Counted from the first letter of the stretch, positions 9,517 to 18,798 are shown. The stretch is 64,000 bases of DNA from Bacillus pinisoli (GCF_023036475.1 NZ_JAJQKI010000006.1:178786-242785), one strand, 5' to 3'. Notes: generated by a model from the letters alone, not told the origin. Made by a program: numbers and translations.

Positions 9517-10488
9517 ATGGTGAATAAAGTGAAATGGCAACAAGAGTGGGTGGGTACGACAATGAACCAAAAAGATTTTCTTACAATAGGGGAATGTACA
9601 CCTGATGAGTTAATGTCCCTACTTGATGATGCGCTTTATATGAAAAAGCTACAGAAACAAGGAGTTCCCCACCCTTACTTAAGTGGTAAGGTGTTAGGGT
9701 TGATATTCGAAAAATCTTCAACAAGAACAAGAGTTTCTTTTGAGGTAGGGATGCTGCAGTTGGGAGGTCATGCGATCTTCCTTAGTTCAAAGGATATTCA
9801 GTTAGGTAGAGGAGAAACGGCTTCAGACACGGCTAAAGTGTTATCACGATATGTCGATGGACTAATGATTCGAACCTTTAGTCATACTTCTATAGAAGAG
9901 TTTGCTCAAAGTGCAACTGTCCCAGTTATTAACGGGTTAACGGACCTACACCACCCTTGTCAAGTAATGGCGGACCTACTGACGATTTTAGAGCATAAAG
10001 GAAAGTTTGCGGGATTAAAAATGTGCTACGTCGGAGATGGAAACAATAATATGGCGCATTCCTTAATTGAAGGAGCAGTGAAAGTGGGAATGAACATTAG
10101 TGTAGCATGTCCTGAAGGGTATGAGCCGAATGAAGTAATTCTACATCAGGCAAAACTGGCAAGTAAACAAACGGGTGGCTCAGTTATCGTGACAAACAAT
10201 CCTATTGAAGCGGTGAAGAATGCCGATGTGGTAGTAACAGACGTATGGACTTCTATGGGCATGGAAGATGAGCATGAGGCGCGTTTACAGGCGTTTCAAG
10301 CTTTCCAAGTTAATGAAGAATTATGCCAACACGCAAAAAAGGACTATATATTTCTTCATTGTTTACCTGCTCATCGTGGGGAAGAGGTTACAGCAGAGAT
10401 TATTGATGGCAATCATTCGGTTGTGTTTGATGAGGCTGAAAATCGTTTACATGCACAGAAGGCAATCTTAAAAGCATTAATGAGTTAG
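9517..10488 (+). CDS. argF: Ornithine carbamoyltransferase
   Basis: ArgF condenses ornithine and carbamoyl phosphate to citrulline. The carbamoyl phosphate motif SSTRTRVSFE, the HPCQVMADLLT segment and the ornithine-binding FLHCLPAHRGEEV motif are all intact. The start is uncertain: ATG at 9514, ATG at 9517 and GTG at 9520 follow AAAGGTGG, and an in-frame ATG at 9562 gives a protein starting MNQKDFLT, closer to the family N-terminus. I chose 9517 for spacing (323 residues). It is the last gene of the argC operon; no clear terminator is seen before argG. Confidence 0.95.
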   Translation: MVNKVKWQQEWVGTTMNQKDFLTIGECTPDELMSLLDDALYMKKLQKQGVPHPYLSGKVLGLIFEKSSTRTRVSFEVGMLQLGGHAIFLSSKDIQLGRGETASDTAKVLSRYVDGLMIRTFSHTSIEEFAQSATVPVINGLTDLHHPCQVMADLLTILEHKGKFAGLKMCYVGDGNNNMAHSLIEGAVKVGMNISVACPEGYEPNEVILHQAKLASKQTGGSVIVTNNPIEAVKNADVVVTDVWTSMGMEDEHEARLQAFQAFQVNEELCQHAKKDYIFLHCLPAHRGEEVTAEIIDGNHSVVFDEAENRLHAQKAILKALMS

Positions 10489-10508
10489 ATAATAAGAATT
10501 TTTTTCGT

Positions 10509-10530
10509 GCATAATGCATAAAAATACGTT
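10509..10530. promoter_or_regulatory. ArgR/AhrC-like box ahead of argG
   Basis: TGCATAATGCATAAAAATACG in the 84-base argF-argG gap contains TGCATAAAAATAC (10515-10527), identical to the 13-mer over the argC -35 region. The shared element suggests that argG(H) has its own arginine-controlled promoter; no well-spaced -10/-35 pair is obvious. Confidence 0.5.
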
Positions 10531-10572
10531 AATATAAATATTAATTCAAAGCTTTTAGGGGGAAATCCAAAA

Positions 10573-11790
10573 ATGGCAAAAGAAAAAGTGGTTCTTGCAT
10601 ACTCTGGGGGATTAGATACCTCTGTTTCAATAAAATGGATTCAAGAGAAATATGGCTATGATGTGATTGCATTAGGGCTTGATGTAGGTGAAGGTAAGGA
10701 TCTGGAAGCAATTAAAAATAAAGCACTTCAAGTAGGTGCGATCAAGGCTTATATGGTTGACGCAAAGAAATTATTAGCCGATGAGTTTATTGCGCCAGCA
10801 TTAAAGTCTAACTGCCTATATGAAGGGAAATATCCGATATCCTCAGCATTATCACGTCCACTTATTGCAAAGCTTCTTGTAGAAGTTGCGGAAAAAGAAG
10901 GTGCTGTTGCGGTAGCACATGGCTGTACAGGTAAGGGAAATGACCAGGTTCGTTTTGAGGTGTCGATTCAAGCGTTAAACCCTAATTTAAAGGTGCTCGC
11001 TCCTGTTCGTGAATGGGGAATGACACGTGATGAAGAAATTAAATATGCAGAAGAAAAAGGGATTCCCATTCCTGTTGATTTAGATAATCCATTTTCGATC
11101 GATGCAAATATTTGGGGTCGTGCATGTGAAGCGGGTGTCCTTGAGGACCCGTGGGCAGAAGCACCAGAAGCTGCTTATGACTGGACGAACCCGATTCATT
11201 TAACTCCTGATGTAGCAGAATACGTCGAGATTGAGTTTGAAAAAGGTTTGCCTGTCTCGCTTAATGGTGAAAAGCTGGGCTTTGTTCAGTTAATTGAAAC
11301 GCTAAATGAACTTGGTGGAAAGCATGGTGTAGGAAGAATTGATCATATTGAAAATCGTCTGGTTGGCATTAAATCACGCGAAGTGTATGAAAATCCGGGT
11401 GCACTCATTTTAATCAATGCTCATAAAGAATTAGAATTCTTAACATTGCCACGTGAAATTACCCAATTCAAGACATCTGTCGAGCAACAGATGACAAAAC
11501 TAATTTATGACGGGTTATGGTATTCGCCGTTACGAAACGCACTAGACGCTTTTGTGGAGGAAACACAGAAGGTCGTATCGGGAACGATTCGAGTGAAGCT
11601 GCATAAAGGGACGCATACTGTTGTAGGTCGTAAGTCACCACATAGCTTATACAATGAAGAGCTAGCTACGTACTCAAAGGGTGATGCATTTGATCACAAT
11701 GCGGCAGTTGGATTTATTAAATTGTGGGGTCTTACAACAAAGGTGTATTCGCAGGTGAATACAAAAGAGTCTGAAACTGTTTCTCCATAA
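10573..11790 (+). CDS. argG: Argininosuccinate synthase
   Basis: ArgG joins citrulline and aspartate with ATP to give argininosuccinate. The N-terminus has the PP-loop [15 protein letters not shown] (residues 9-23), and the conserved [18 protein letters not shown] segment appears as [15 protein letters not shown] near residue 115. TAGGGGG precedes the ATG at 10573. Length is 405 residues, normal. It is separated from argH by an 82-bp tandem array instead of the usual short gap, so read-through to argH must cross about 880 bases. Confidence 0.97.
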   Translation: MAKEKVVLAYSGGLDTSVSIKWIQEKYGYDVIALGLDVGEGKDLEAIKNKALQVGAIKAYMVDAKKLLADEFIAPALKSNCLYEGKYPISSALSRPLIAKLLVEVAEKEGAVAVAHGCTGKGNDQVRFEVSIQALNPNLKVLAPVREWGMTRDEEIKYAEEKGIPIPVDLDNPFSIDANIWGRACEAGVLEDPWAEAPEAAYDWTNPIHLTPDVAEYVEIEFEKGLPVSLNGEKLGFVQLIETLNELGGKHGVGRIDHIENRLVGIKSREVYENPGALILINAHKELEFLTLPREITQFKTSVEQQMTKLIYDGLWYSPLRNALDAFVEETQKVVSGTIRVKLHKGTHTVVGRKSPHSLYNEELATYSKGDAFDHNAAVGFIKLWGLTTKVYSQVNTKESETVSP

Positions 11791-11891
11791 TTGTGAATTA
11801 CAGTACCTGGATAATCTATTAATAATGATTCCATCTTAAAAGAAGAGAGGAGAGCCCTTTCTTCTTTTTCATGAAGAGGTTGGTAGATTAG

Positions 11892-12606
11892 AAAGTTGCA
11901 AGAAACATTGGTTGGAGTTGCAAGAAAATAGGTCGGAGCCGCAAGAAAAAAAGCTGAAGTCGCAAGAATAAGAGCTGAAGTCGCAAGAATAATGAGCAAA
12001 GCGGCAAGAAAACAGGTTGTAGTTGCAAGAAAAATGTGAGCTCGCAAGAAAGAGAGCTGAAGTCGCAAGAATAATGAACAAAGCGGCAAGAAAACAGGTC
12101 GGAGTCGCAAGAAAAATGTGAGCTCGCAAGAAAGAGAGCCAAAGTCGCAAGAATAATGAGCAAAGCGGCAAGAAAACAGGTAGGAGTCGCAAGAAAAATG
12201 TGAGCTCGCAAGAAAGAGAGCTGAAGTCGCAAGAATAATGACCAAAGCGGCAAGAAAATAGGTCGGAGCCGCAAGAATAATGTGAGCTCGCAAGAAAACG
12301 ATCCAAAGTCGCAAGAATAATGAGCAATGCGGCAAGAAAATAGGTCGGAGCCGCAAGAATAATGTGAGCTCGCAAGAAAACGATCCAAAGTCGCAAGAAT
12401 AATGACCAAAGCGGCAAGAAAACAGGTCGGAGTTGCAAGAAAAATGTGAGCTCGCAAGAAAATGAACTGAAGTCGCAAGAATAATGAGCAAAGCGGCAAG
12501 AAAATAGGTCGGAGCCGCAAGAAAAATGTGAGCTCGCAAGAAAACGATCCAAAGTCGCAAGAATAATGACCAAAGCGCAAGAAAACAGATCGGAGTCGCA
12601 AGAAAA
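11892..12606 (+). repeat. Tandem array of 82-bp units built on a GCAAGAA motif (argG-argH spacer)
   Basis: The segment TCGCAAGAAT recurs at 11981, 12063, 12145, 12227, 12309, 12391, 12473 and 12555, exactly every 82 bases. Each unit has four sub-units with cores GCAAGAA preceded by AGT, GCG, AGT/AGC and GCT contexts, spaced 21, 21, 19 and 21 bases. The array starts in less regular copies near 11892 and ends near 12606. The reverse strand is free of stops in all three frames over most of the array because the + strand has almost no TTA, CTA or TCA; since 82 is not a multiple of 3, each frame cycles through the same peptide pieces, as expected for a non-coding repeat. A sibling array is at 32106-32402. 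Confidence 0.95.
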
Positions 12607-12674
12607 AAACGAATGTGACAAGGAAAAACAGAAAAAGAGTTTTTCAGAGTAGTGAGCATGGGAGGAATAAAGAA

Positions 12675-14069
12675 ATGGCTAAGCTATGGGGTGGACGTTT
12701 TACTAAAGAAACGAATAAGCTTGTGGAAGAATTCACTGCTTCCATAACATTCGACCAAAAACTTGCACTAGAGGATGTCGAGGGAAGCCTGGCACACGTG
12801 CAAATGCTAGGAGAGTGTAACATCATTCCAATGGAAGATGTCGAGAAGATAAAGGCTGGGCTTCTTGAAATTCAACAAAAGATTCATAACAATACAATCG
12901 AATATTCCGTTCAGCACGAAGATATTCACATGAATATTGAAAAACTGCTCATTGACATGATTGGACCGGTTGGTGGGAAGCTTCATACGGGAAGAAGCCG
13001 AAATGATCAAGTTGCGACCGACATGCATCTCTATGCAAAACGTAAAACCGAAATGCTAATTTCACTCGTCCAGGATGTGCAAGTAGCCATACTGAATCAG
13101 GCGAAAGATAATGTAGACACGATAATCCCTGGTTACACTCATCTTCAACGGGCGCAGCCAGTTTCTTTTGCTCACCATTTAATGGCTTATTTTTGGATGT
13201 TTCAACGAGATAAGGAACGATTTCAAGATAGTCTAAAACGTGTTAACTGGTTACCACTAGGAGCTGGTGCTCTTGCTGGAACAACGTTTCCTATCGATCG
13301 CGAAAGAGTAGCTGAGCTTTTAGGATTTGAGACAGTGTATCCAAATAGTATGGATGCAGTAAGTGACAGAGATTTTATCGTGGAGCTTTTATCGATTGCT
13401 TCATTATTAATGACTCATATCTCAAGACTTTCGGAAGAGCTCGTCATCTGGTCAAGCCAAGAATTTCAATTCATTGAATTGGACGATTCTTTCTGCACGG
13501 GTTCAAGCATAATGCCACAAAAAAAGAACCCTGATGTTCCGGAGTTATTGCGCGCCAAAACGGGCAGAGTGTACGGAAACTTAATTGGACTACTGACCGT
13601 TCTTAAGGGACTACCGCTAGCCTATAATAAAGACATGCAAGAGGATAAAGAAGGAATGTTTGACACAGTTGAAACATTAGAGGGTTCTTTGAAACTATTG
13701 GCTCCGATGATCAATACGATGACGGTTAAAAAGGAAAAAATGAGAAGTGCAGTGAACCAGGATTTTTCGAATGCAACGGATATTGCTGACTATCTAGTGA
13801 CAAAAGGAATCGCATTCCGAGACGCTCACGAGATTATTGGTAAAATTGTTTTGTATGCCATTGGCAAAAAGAAATTCTTGTTAGACCTTACACTCGATGA
13901 GTATAAAGAGTTTAGTATGTTTTTTGAAGAGGATATTTTTAAGGTGTTATCGCCCGAGCAAGTTGTTGGCGCTCGTAAAAGTTATGGTGGAACAGCGCCA
14001 AGTCAGGTCGCAGAACAAATTAAGCTGGCTGAGGAATACTTAATAAACGAATATCCGGCCATCTCTTAA
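12675..14069 (+). CDS. argH: Argininosuccinate lyase
   Basis: ArgH splits argininosuccinate into arginine and fumarate, the last biosynthetic step. The fumarase/aspartase superfamily signature [18 protein letters not shown] is present near residue 280 and contains the catalytic serine. [17 protein letters not shown] near residue 105 is the second conserved block. GGAGG at 12661 lies 9 bases ahead of the ATG at 12675; a longer reading frame to 12615 enters the repeat array and is not used. Length is 464 residues. A terminator follows at 14083. Confidence 0.97.
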   Translation: MAKLWGGRFTKETNKLVEEFTASITFDQKLALEDVEGSLAHVQMLGECNIIPMEDVEKIKAGLLEIQQKIHNNTIEYSVQHEDIHMNIEKLLIDMIGPVGGKLHTGRSRNDQVATDMHLYAKRKTEMLISLVQDVQVAILNQAKDNVDTIIPGYTHLQRAQPVSFAHHLMAYFWMFQRDKERFQDSLKRVNWLPLGAGALAGTTFPIDRERVAELLGFETVYPNSMDAVSDRDFIVELLSIASLLMTHISRLSEELVIWSSQEFQFIELDDSFCTGSSIMPQKKNPDVPELLRAKTGRVYGNLIGLLTVLKGLPLAYNKDMQEDKEGMFDTVETLEGSLKLLAPMINTMTVKKEKMRSAVNQDFSNATDIADYLVTKGIAFRDAHEIIGKIVLYAIGKKKFLLDLTLDEYKEFSMFFEEDIFKVLSPEQVVGARKSYGGTAPSQVAEQIKLAEEYLINEYPAIS

Positions 14070-14082
14070 ATGATAGTCAATG

Positions 14083-14111
14083 CCGCAGGTGTAAAGCCTG
14101 CGGATTTTTTT
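14083..14111 (+). terminator. Rho-independent terminator after argH
   Basis: CCGCAGG and CCTGCGG form a 7-bp stem with a 7-base loop, followed by a run of T. It closes the arginine gene cluster. Confidence 0.85.
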
Positions 14112-14365
14112 AAGTATGGGAATGTGGCAAGACGTATATAAAAAAAAATACGCATAAACTCTTATTCCTCCAAAAAATTAATCCGGAAAACTAGAAAAAG
14201 TAGAACACATTAGAATTAAATTCTAGAAATGGCACCTGGAATATCTGCTTCTTCCTTCTATAAATTCCTTTTATGGCGAAAAATACCAATCTCTCTACAA
14301 ATCCCTTGACCCCATCTTCCAACTATGTAAGAAATAAGATAAGCACACTTAAAGGAGTGTTCATA

Positions 14366-15178
14366 ATGAATCCATTTGTTTTTTCATGTATTGCACCTCA
14401 TGGTGGTGAGATCATCCCAGAATTACAGGGGGCGCTACCAGCAAGAATGAAGATAACAAGAGATAGCATGATTACATTAGGTGAGGAGATGAAGAACGCA
14501 AAGCCAGATACGATCATTCTATTAACTCCTCACGGAACAAAGATTAATGGTCAATTTTCAATCTCGGCTTCTGAAAGAATGCTAGGGATTGTGGAGGAGA
14601 ATGAAGCTAGTTTTCAAATGGAAAAAGTCGTTGATCGAGAGTTGGCTTTTCTAATTGAGGGCTTGGTAAAAGAACAGCAGCTTCCTGTTGGGACTATTAA
14701 TTACGCAACTAGCGCCGGGCCATTTTCATGCCTACCTCTAGATTGGGGTGCAATCGTGCCGTTGCGTTTCATGCCAGATGTTCCTGTTGTAATCATTACT
14801 CCTTCACGAGACATATCATTTGAGGCGCATATTGAATTTGGAAAAGTTCTTAGAAAAGCTGTGCAACAATCTCCTAAACGGATAGGCTTAATTGCCAGCT
14901 GCGACTGGGCACATGCTCATGATGAAGAAGGCCCATACGGATTTCATGAAGCAGCCAAGCAATTAGACCAAGAAGTGGTAACCCTTATAATAGAGGACAA
15001 GTTAGAAAGAATGACAGAATTTGATTCAACTTACATAGAAAATGCTAAGCCAGATGGAATTTGGCAAACATTAATATTAGCAGGTGCGATACCAGAGACA
15101 GAACGTAAGAGTGAATTCTTATCGTACGAAGCGCCTACGTATTTTGGTCTCATTTGTACTGCGTATTATCAAAAATAG
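14366..15178 (+). CDS. LigB/DODA-type extradiol aromatic ring-opening dioxygenase family protein
   Basis: The 270-residue protein matches the class III extradiol dioxygenase subunit B fold. The N-terminal CIAPHGGEIIPEL supplies a metal-ligand histidine, LLTPHG near residue 55 is the second conserved histidine, and SCDWAHAHDEEGPYGF near residue 175 carries the catalytic histidine-rich stretch. Family members cleave catechols or DOPA-like compounds, but many Bacillus homologues have no known substrate and lie outside degradation operons, as here. The ATG at 14366 follows AAAGGAGTG by 8 bases; the longer frame from 14273 lacks a site. The next gene begins 11 bases after its stop, so the two are likely co-transcribed. 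Function beyond the family is not known. Confidence 0.8.
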   Translation: MNPFVFSCIAPHGGEIIPELQGALPARMKITRDSMITLGEEMKNAKPDTIILLTPHGTKINGQFSISASERMLGIVEENEASFQMEKVVDRELAFLIEGLVKEQQLPVGTINYATSAGPFSCLPLDWGAIVPLRFMPDVPVVIITPSRDISFEAHIEFGKVLRKAVQQSPKRIGLIASCDWAHAHDEEGPYGFHEAAKQLDQEVVTLIIEDKLERMTEFDSTYIENAKPDGIWQTLILAGAIPETERKSEFLSYEAPTYFGLICTAYYQK

Positions 15179-15189
15179 AGGTGATTAGA

Positions 15190-16593
15190 TTGGTTAACTG
15201 GTATGAAGAGGTTTTAGCTCGAAAAGAAGAGCTTTTAAAAGATTTGAAAGAGCTATTAAAGATTGAAAGTGTAAAAGATGAAAGTTCAACATCAACTCGT
15301 TTCCCAATGGGTGAAAAAGTAGGAGAGGCCCTTGATTTAATGCTCTCTAAGGCTGGATCTTCTGGTTTTCATACGAAAAATGTTGACGGCTATGCCGGGT
15401 ATGCTGAACATGGTGATGGTAGCCATGATGATATGATTGGAATCCTTTGTCATGTCGATGTCGTCCCAGCAACGGGAGAATGGACAACCCCTCCTTTTGA
15501 ACCAACAATACGTGACGGAAAGCTTTTTGCAAGAGGAGCAATAGATGACAAAGGTCCAACGATGGCTGCTTATTATGGATTGAAGATTGTAAAAGAACTA
15601 GGCCTACCTCTACAAAAAAGAGTCCGACTTATCTTTGGAACGGATGAAGAAAGTGGTATGAGCTGCATGAAGCACTACCAAGAGGTTGAAACCATGCCTT
15701 CTGTCGGGTTTGCACCTGATGCTGACTTTCCTATAATTAATGCCGAAAAGGGCCAAATTAATACGAGACTTGTAATTGGACCAGCTACAGAGGAGTACTT
15801 AGGGGAAGTAAGACTTGTCTCATTTAAAGCAGGAGAGAGAAGTAATATGGTTCCAGAACAGGCAACGGTTATTCTACAAGGAAGTGTTGATCATCTCCTT
15901 CTAGAATTTGAAGGCTTCTGTACAAAGCAAGGAGTAAGAAGGAAGATTACCCATTTAGACGACTCTGTAGAGATTACGTTATATGGCCTCTCAGCTCATG
16001 GCATGGAGCCCCACATCGGTGTGAATGCAGGCACGACATTAGCAAGTTTCTTAAGAGATTTTGACTTCACCGGAACAGCAGCACAATTCCTAGATTTCCT
16101 TGATGAACTACACCTTGATTTTGAAGGGAAGACATTAAATATCTCATACAAGGATGACATCACAGGACCATTAACCGTTAATCCTGGAGTTCTCCATTTT
16201 GAAGAAGAAAAAGGCGGTACCGTTCAATTAAACGTTCGTTGTCCTGTTACAACAAAATTTGAGGAGACAAAGGAAGTCCTAACTGCACAAGTAAAAGAAA
16301 AAGGATTTGAAGTGGAAGACATAAAAGTCTCACCACCACACCATGTAGGATCTGACCACCCCATGATTCAGGCACTACAAGAAGCCTACCAACAAGAAAC
16401 AGGCTTAGAACCTACTTTACTATCAACGGGTGGAGCCACATATGCCCGTTTCATGGAAAACGGTGTAGCATTCGGAGCCTGCTTCCCTGGCAAAGAAATG
16501 ACCGCCCACCAAAAAGATGAATACATCGAGGTAGAAGACCTCCTCAAGGCAACAGCCATCTATGCAAGAGCCATCTACAACCTCGCTAGGTGA
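15190..16593 (+). CDS. pepV: PepV-like M20 dipeptidase
   Basis: This is a zinc-dependent M20 exopeptidase of the PepV/Sapep group, which cleaves dipeptides in the cytosol. The two metal motifs are intact: CHVDVVPATGEW near residue 85 and GRGAIDDKGP-like ARGAIDDKGPTMAAY near residue 115, followed by FGTDEESGMSCMKHY with the catalytic glutamate near residue 150. The lid domain sits between about 180 and 380. A TTG at 15190 is chosen because AGAGGTG ends 7 bases before it; the protein then starts MVNWYEEVLARKEELL as in relatives. Length is 467 residues. The stop codon TGA lies inside a copy of the GGTGACAGGCACTTGTCGA repeat. Confidence 0.9.
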   Translation: MVNWYEEVLARKEELLKDLKELLKIESVKDESSTSTRFPMGEKVGEALDLMLSKAGSSGFHTKNVDGYAGYAEHGDGSHDDMIGILCHVDVVPATGEWTTPPFEPTIRDGKLFARGAIDDKGPTMAAYYGLKIVKELGLPLQKRVRLIFGTDEESGMSCMKHYQEVETMPSVGFAPDADFPIINAEKGQINTRLVIGPATEEYLGEVRLVSFKAGERSNMVPEQATVILQGSVDHLLLEFEGFCTKQGVRRKITHLDDSVEITLYGLSAHGMEPHIGVNAGTTLASFLRDFDFTGTAAQFLDFLDELHLDFEGKTLNISYKDDITGPLTVNPGVLHFEEEKGGTVQLNVRCPVTTKFEETKEVLTAQVKEKGFEVEDIKVSPPHHVGSDHPMIQALQEAYQQETGLEPTLLSTGGATYARFMENGVAFGACFPGKEMTAHQKDEYIEVEDLLKATAIYARAIYNLAR

Positions 16594-16646
16594 CAGGCAC
16601 TTGTCGATATTTGTCGAGCCGGTCGTGGTGACAGGCACTTGTCGAA
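16589..16646 (+). repeat. Two copies of GGTGACAGGCACTTGTCGA
   Basis: The 19-mer GGTGACAGGCACTTGTCGA occurs at about 16589 and again at about 16627, 38 bases apart. The first copy contains the pepV stop codon. Similar GGTGACAGGCAC sequences are widely dispersed in Bacillaceae genomes. No protein or RNA role is evident. Confidence 0.75.
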
Positions 16647-16663
16647 TAATTTCAAAATAAAAA

Positions 16664-16726
16664 GCATTCCCAATAGAGCGGGACGAACTAGTTGTTCATC
16701 CTTCTCCTCTAGGGAATGCCTTTTTT
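16664..16726. terminator. Bidirectional terminator between pepV and sspH
   Basis: AAAGCATTCCC and GGGAATGCCTTTTTT form a stem around a 39-base loop. A-rich and T-rich flanks allow it to serve pepV on the + strand and sspH on the - strand. It overlaps the sspH stop. Confidence 0.75.
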
Positions 16727-16904
16727 AATTCTCTTCTAAGCTAGTGACTGATACACTAATCTTTTTGTCTGGATTATTTAAAGGATGAACGGTTGCTTTT
16801 CCTTGGTCCTGATCCACATGTTCAATATAAACCTTTTCACCATTGTAAGTGACATTAATCATCTCTGGTGATGAAGCAATTTCTTGTGTACGTTTAGCAT
16901 CCAT
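16725..16904 (-). CDS. sspH: Small acid-soluble spore protein, H-type
   Basis: The reverse strand encodes 59 residues beginning MDAKRTQEIASSPEMINVTY and ending in SVSVTSLEEN. This closely follows the B. subtilis SspH pattern, a minor forespore-specific spore core protein: the N-terminal RAKEI-like helix, the SPEM-VTYNG segment, the YI-HV- segment and the PL-P segment are in the same order. The ATG at 16904 follows AGGAGGTGA by 5 bases. Upstream on the - strand GTATA and AATAGTA are 18 bases apart, a plausible sigma-G promoter (16925-16954), but this is a weak call. The gene is convergent with pepV. Confidence 0.9.
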   Translation of the reverse strand: MDAKRTQEIASSPEMINVTYNGEKVYIEHVDQDQGKATVHPLNNPDKKISVSVTSLEEN

Positions 16905-16970
16905 ATGCTCACCTCCTATCTAGTTACTATTTGTCTCGAACGTACTACTTATACTCTTATGTACTTTGTT

Positions 16971-17011
16971 GCTTTAAAGGATTGGGGGCCTGGCCCCCAA
17001 TCCTTTAAAGC
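16971..17011. repeat. Perfect 41-bp palindrome
   Basis: The 20-base arm GCTTTAAAGGATTGGGGGCC (16971-16990) is followed by one T and then its exact reverse complement (16992-17011). There is no T tract on either side, so it is not a typical terminator. It lies between divergent sspH and the symporter gene. GGGG...CCCC palindromes of this kind are dispersed in many Bacillaceae; the role is unknown. Confidence 0.95.
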
Positions 17012-17111
17012 GTTAAATGAGAGAAGTTAAAAATTACTATTGACATTTGCACTGAATTTTTAGATAATTCTTTCAAGGTTCTACAAAATTCGACATCAGG
17101 AGGGAAACAAT

Positions 17112-18548
17112 ATGGAGTTTCTTCAGCAGGTAATTGGGCATGCAAATAATATTTTATGGTCATACATTCTAATTGGATTGCTATTAGGTTTAGGGTTGTA
17201 CTTTACAATTCGAATGAAGTTTATGCAACTGACTCAAATTGGTGAAATGTTTAGAGTACTTAAGGATAAAAATGAATCCATTCCAGGTGAGAAATCTATA
17301 TCTTCCTTACAGGCTTTCTTTATCGGAGCAGCTACTCGTATTGGAACTGGTAACGTAGCGGGGGTTGCTATGGCGATTGCTTTAGGTGGACCTGGTGCTG
17401 TGTTCTGGATGTGGATCGTTGCGATACTTGGTGGAGCAAGTGCTTTTGTAGAGAGTACATTAGCTCAAATCTATAAAGTAAAGGATCAGAACGGTGGCTT
17501 TAAAGGTGGACCGGCCTACTACATGAAAAAACAACTAGGTGCGAAATGGTTGAGTTCCTTGTTCGCACTTGGAATTATCATTTCGTTTGGATTAACGTTC
17601 AATGCGGTACAAAGTAACACGATTGCCGCTGCATTTAAGAATTCTTTTGGTGTTAACGAGGCAATTATTGGTGGGCTACTTGTCGTATTAACTGCGATTA
17701 TCATTTTTGGTGGAGTTCAACGTATTGCAAAGTTCTCAGCTACAATTGTTCCTATCATGGCAGGTTTTTATATCTTGTTAGCAGCTTTTGTTGTGTTTAC
17801 TAACCTATCAGAAGTTCCAGCAGTTTTTGCATTAATTATTAAAAGTGCATTTGGACTTGAGCAGGTTGTAGGTGGTGGAGTTGGTGCTGCTATCATGATG
17901 GGAGTAAAGCGTGGTTTATTCTCAAACGAAGCGGGTATGGGTAGTGCGCCAAATGCTGCAGCTACAGCAGTAGTTTCTCACCCGGCAAAACAAGGCTTTG
18001 TTCAAGCACTTGGGGTTTTCTTTGATACACTGATCGTTTGTACAGCTACAGCGTTTATCATACTTTTATCTGATTCATATACAACAGGACTACAAGGGAT
18101 TGAATTGACTCAAGCCTCAATGGCAGAGCATTTTGGTGGCTGGGCAAGTATTTTTGTAGCCTTTGCAATCTTTATGTTTGCATTCAGCTCAATCATTGGA
18201 AGCTACTATTATGGAGAAGCGAATATTGAGTTCGTTAATAAGAGCAAATCAGCCTTATTCGTATATCGTGTATTAGCTTTAGGAATGGTAATGTTTGGTA
18301 CAGTAGCAAGCTTACAAATTGTTTGGGATTTCGCAGATCTAGCAATGGCAATTATGGCCTTAACAAATCTAGTTGCTATCGGTTTGTTAGGAAAGTATGC
18401 ATTCAAAGCTCTGGAAAATTATCTTGCTCAGCGTAAGCAGGGTGTAGATCCAGTCTTCTATGCTGACGATATTGAAGGGTTAAAAGGTGTAGAAAGCTGG
18501 CCAGTAAATCTAGAAAAAAAAGAAGCAAAAAAACTAGCGGAATCATAA
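17112..18548 (+). CDS. alsT: Alanine/glycine:cation symporter family (AGCS) transporter
   Basis: The 478-residue integral membrane protein belongs to the AGCS family (Na+/H+-coupled alanine, glycine or glutamine uptake). About eleven hydrophobic segments are visible. Family blocks include the early GAATRIGTGNVAGVAMAIALGGPGAVFWMW segment near residue 75 and KRGLFSNEAGMGSAPNAAATA near residue 270. The C-terminus after residue 445 is a short charged cytosolic tail rich in K and E. AGGAGG precedes the ATG by about 8 bases. B. subtilis AlsT is the closest name I know; substrate preference (alanine or glutamine) cannot be told from sequence. It is a single-gene unit with its own terminator. Confidence 0.9.
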   Translation: MEFLQQVIGHANNILWSYILIGLLLGLGLYFTIRMKFMQLTQIGEMFRVLKDKNESIPGEKSISSLQAFFIGAATRIGTGNVAGVAMAIALGGPGAVFWMWIVAILGGASAFVESTLAQIYKVKDQNGGFKGGPAYYMKKQLGAKWLSSLFALGIIISFGLTFNAVQSNTIAAAFKNSFGVNEAIIGGLLVVLTAIIIFGGVQRIAKFSATIVPIMAGFYILLAAFVVFTNLSEVPAVFALIIKSAFGLEQVVGGGVGAAIMMGVKRGLFSNEAGMGSAPNAAATAVVSHPAKQGFVQALGVFFDTLIVCTATAFIILLSDSYTTGLQGIELTQASMAEHFGGWASIFVAFAIFMFAFSSIIGSYYYGEANIEFVNKSKSALFVYRVLALGMVMFGTVASLQIVWDFADLAMAIMALTNLVAIGLLGKYAFKALENYLAQRKQGVDPVFYADDIEGLKGVESWPVNLEKKEAKKLAES

Positions 18549-18554
18549 GAGCAA

Positions 18555-18582
18555 GCGGGTGGTAAAATCCATCCGCTTTTTT
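18555..18582 (+). terminator. Terminator after the AGCS transporter
   Basis: GCGGGTGG and CCATCCGC form an 8-bp stem (with G-T or near-perfect pairing) with a TAAAAT loop, followed by TTTTTT. Confidence 0.85.
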
Positions 18583-18687
18583 CATACATCACGTAGTTGT
18601 ATCCGATCTTTGTCATATATTGTAGAATGGAATACATAGATATATCTGGAAGAATATGATATTTTATAACCAGTACTATTATACTAT

Positions 18688-18770
18688 TTGATAAAGGCAA
18701 ACTTCTTGAAAGAGAAGGACGCAAAGTCACAGATCTAAGGCATAGCTAGGATGGCTGGACTACCGAATTA
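18688..18770 (+). ncRNA. Class I cyclic di-GMP riboswitch (GEMM-I)
   Basis: The segment has the GEMM-I landmarks in order: AAAGGCAAAC, a hairpin TTCTTGAAAGAGAA with the GAAA tetraloop, GGACGCAAAG, the CTAAGG segment, then AGGATGGCTGG and CTACCGA. The GNRA loop and its receptor are characteristic of the tetraloop docking in this aptamer. A -10-like TATACT lies just upstream at 18680. A terminator starts 29 bases after the aptamer and the YczE-like gene follows, so c-di-GMP probably controls transcription of that gene by attenuation. Whether the ligand turns it on or off is not clear without folding. Confidence 0.9.
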
Positions 18771-18798
18771 GAATCTTCATAGCTATTTTGTTATAGAA

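Noticed and set aside
11892..12606. CRISPR array
   Set aside because: The pieces between cores recur in every unit, so there are no unique spacers; cores are too short and no cas genes are near.
11694..12659. Long reverse-strand ORFs (321, 250 and 237 codons) over the argG-argH spacer
   Set aside because: They come from the 82-bp repeat, which lacks reverse stops in all frames; no ribosome binding site, and the same peptides recur in all three frames.
14231..14251. Sigma-54 promoter (TGGCAC...TGC) before the LigB-like gene
   Set aside because: The distance between the GG and GC elements is about four bases too long for a -24/-12 promoter.
14273..14365. N-terminal extension of the LigB-family protein to 14273
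   Set aside because: The extension is low in conserved residues and the ATG at 14366 has a clear AAAGGAG site.
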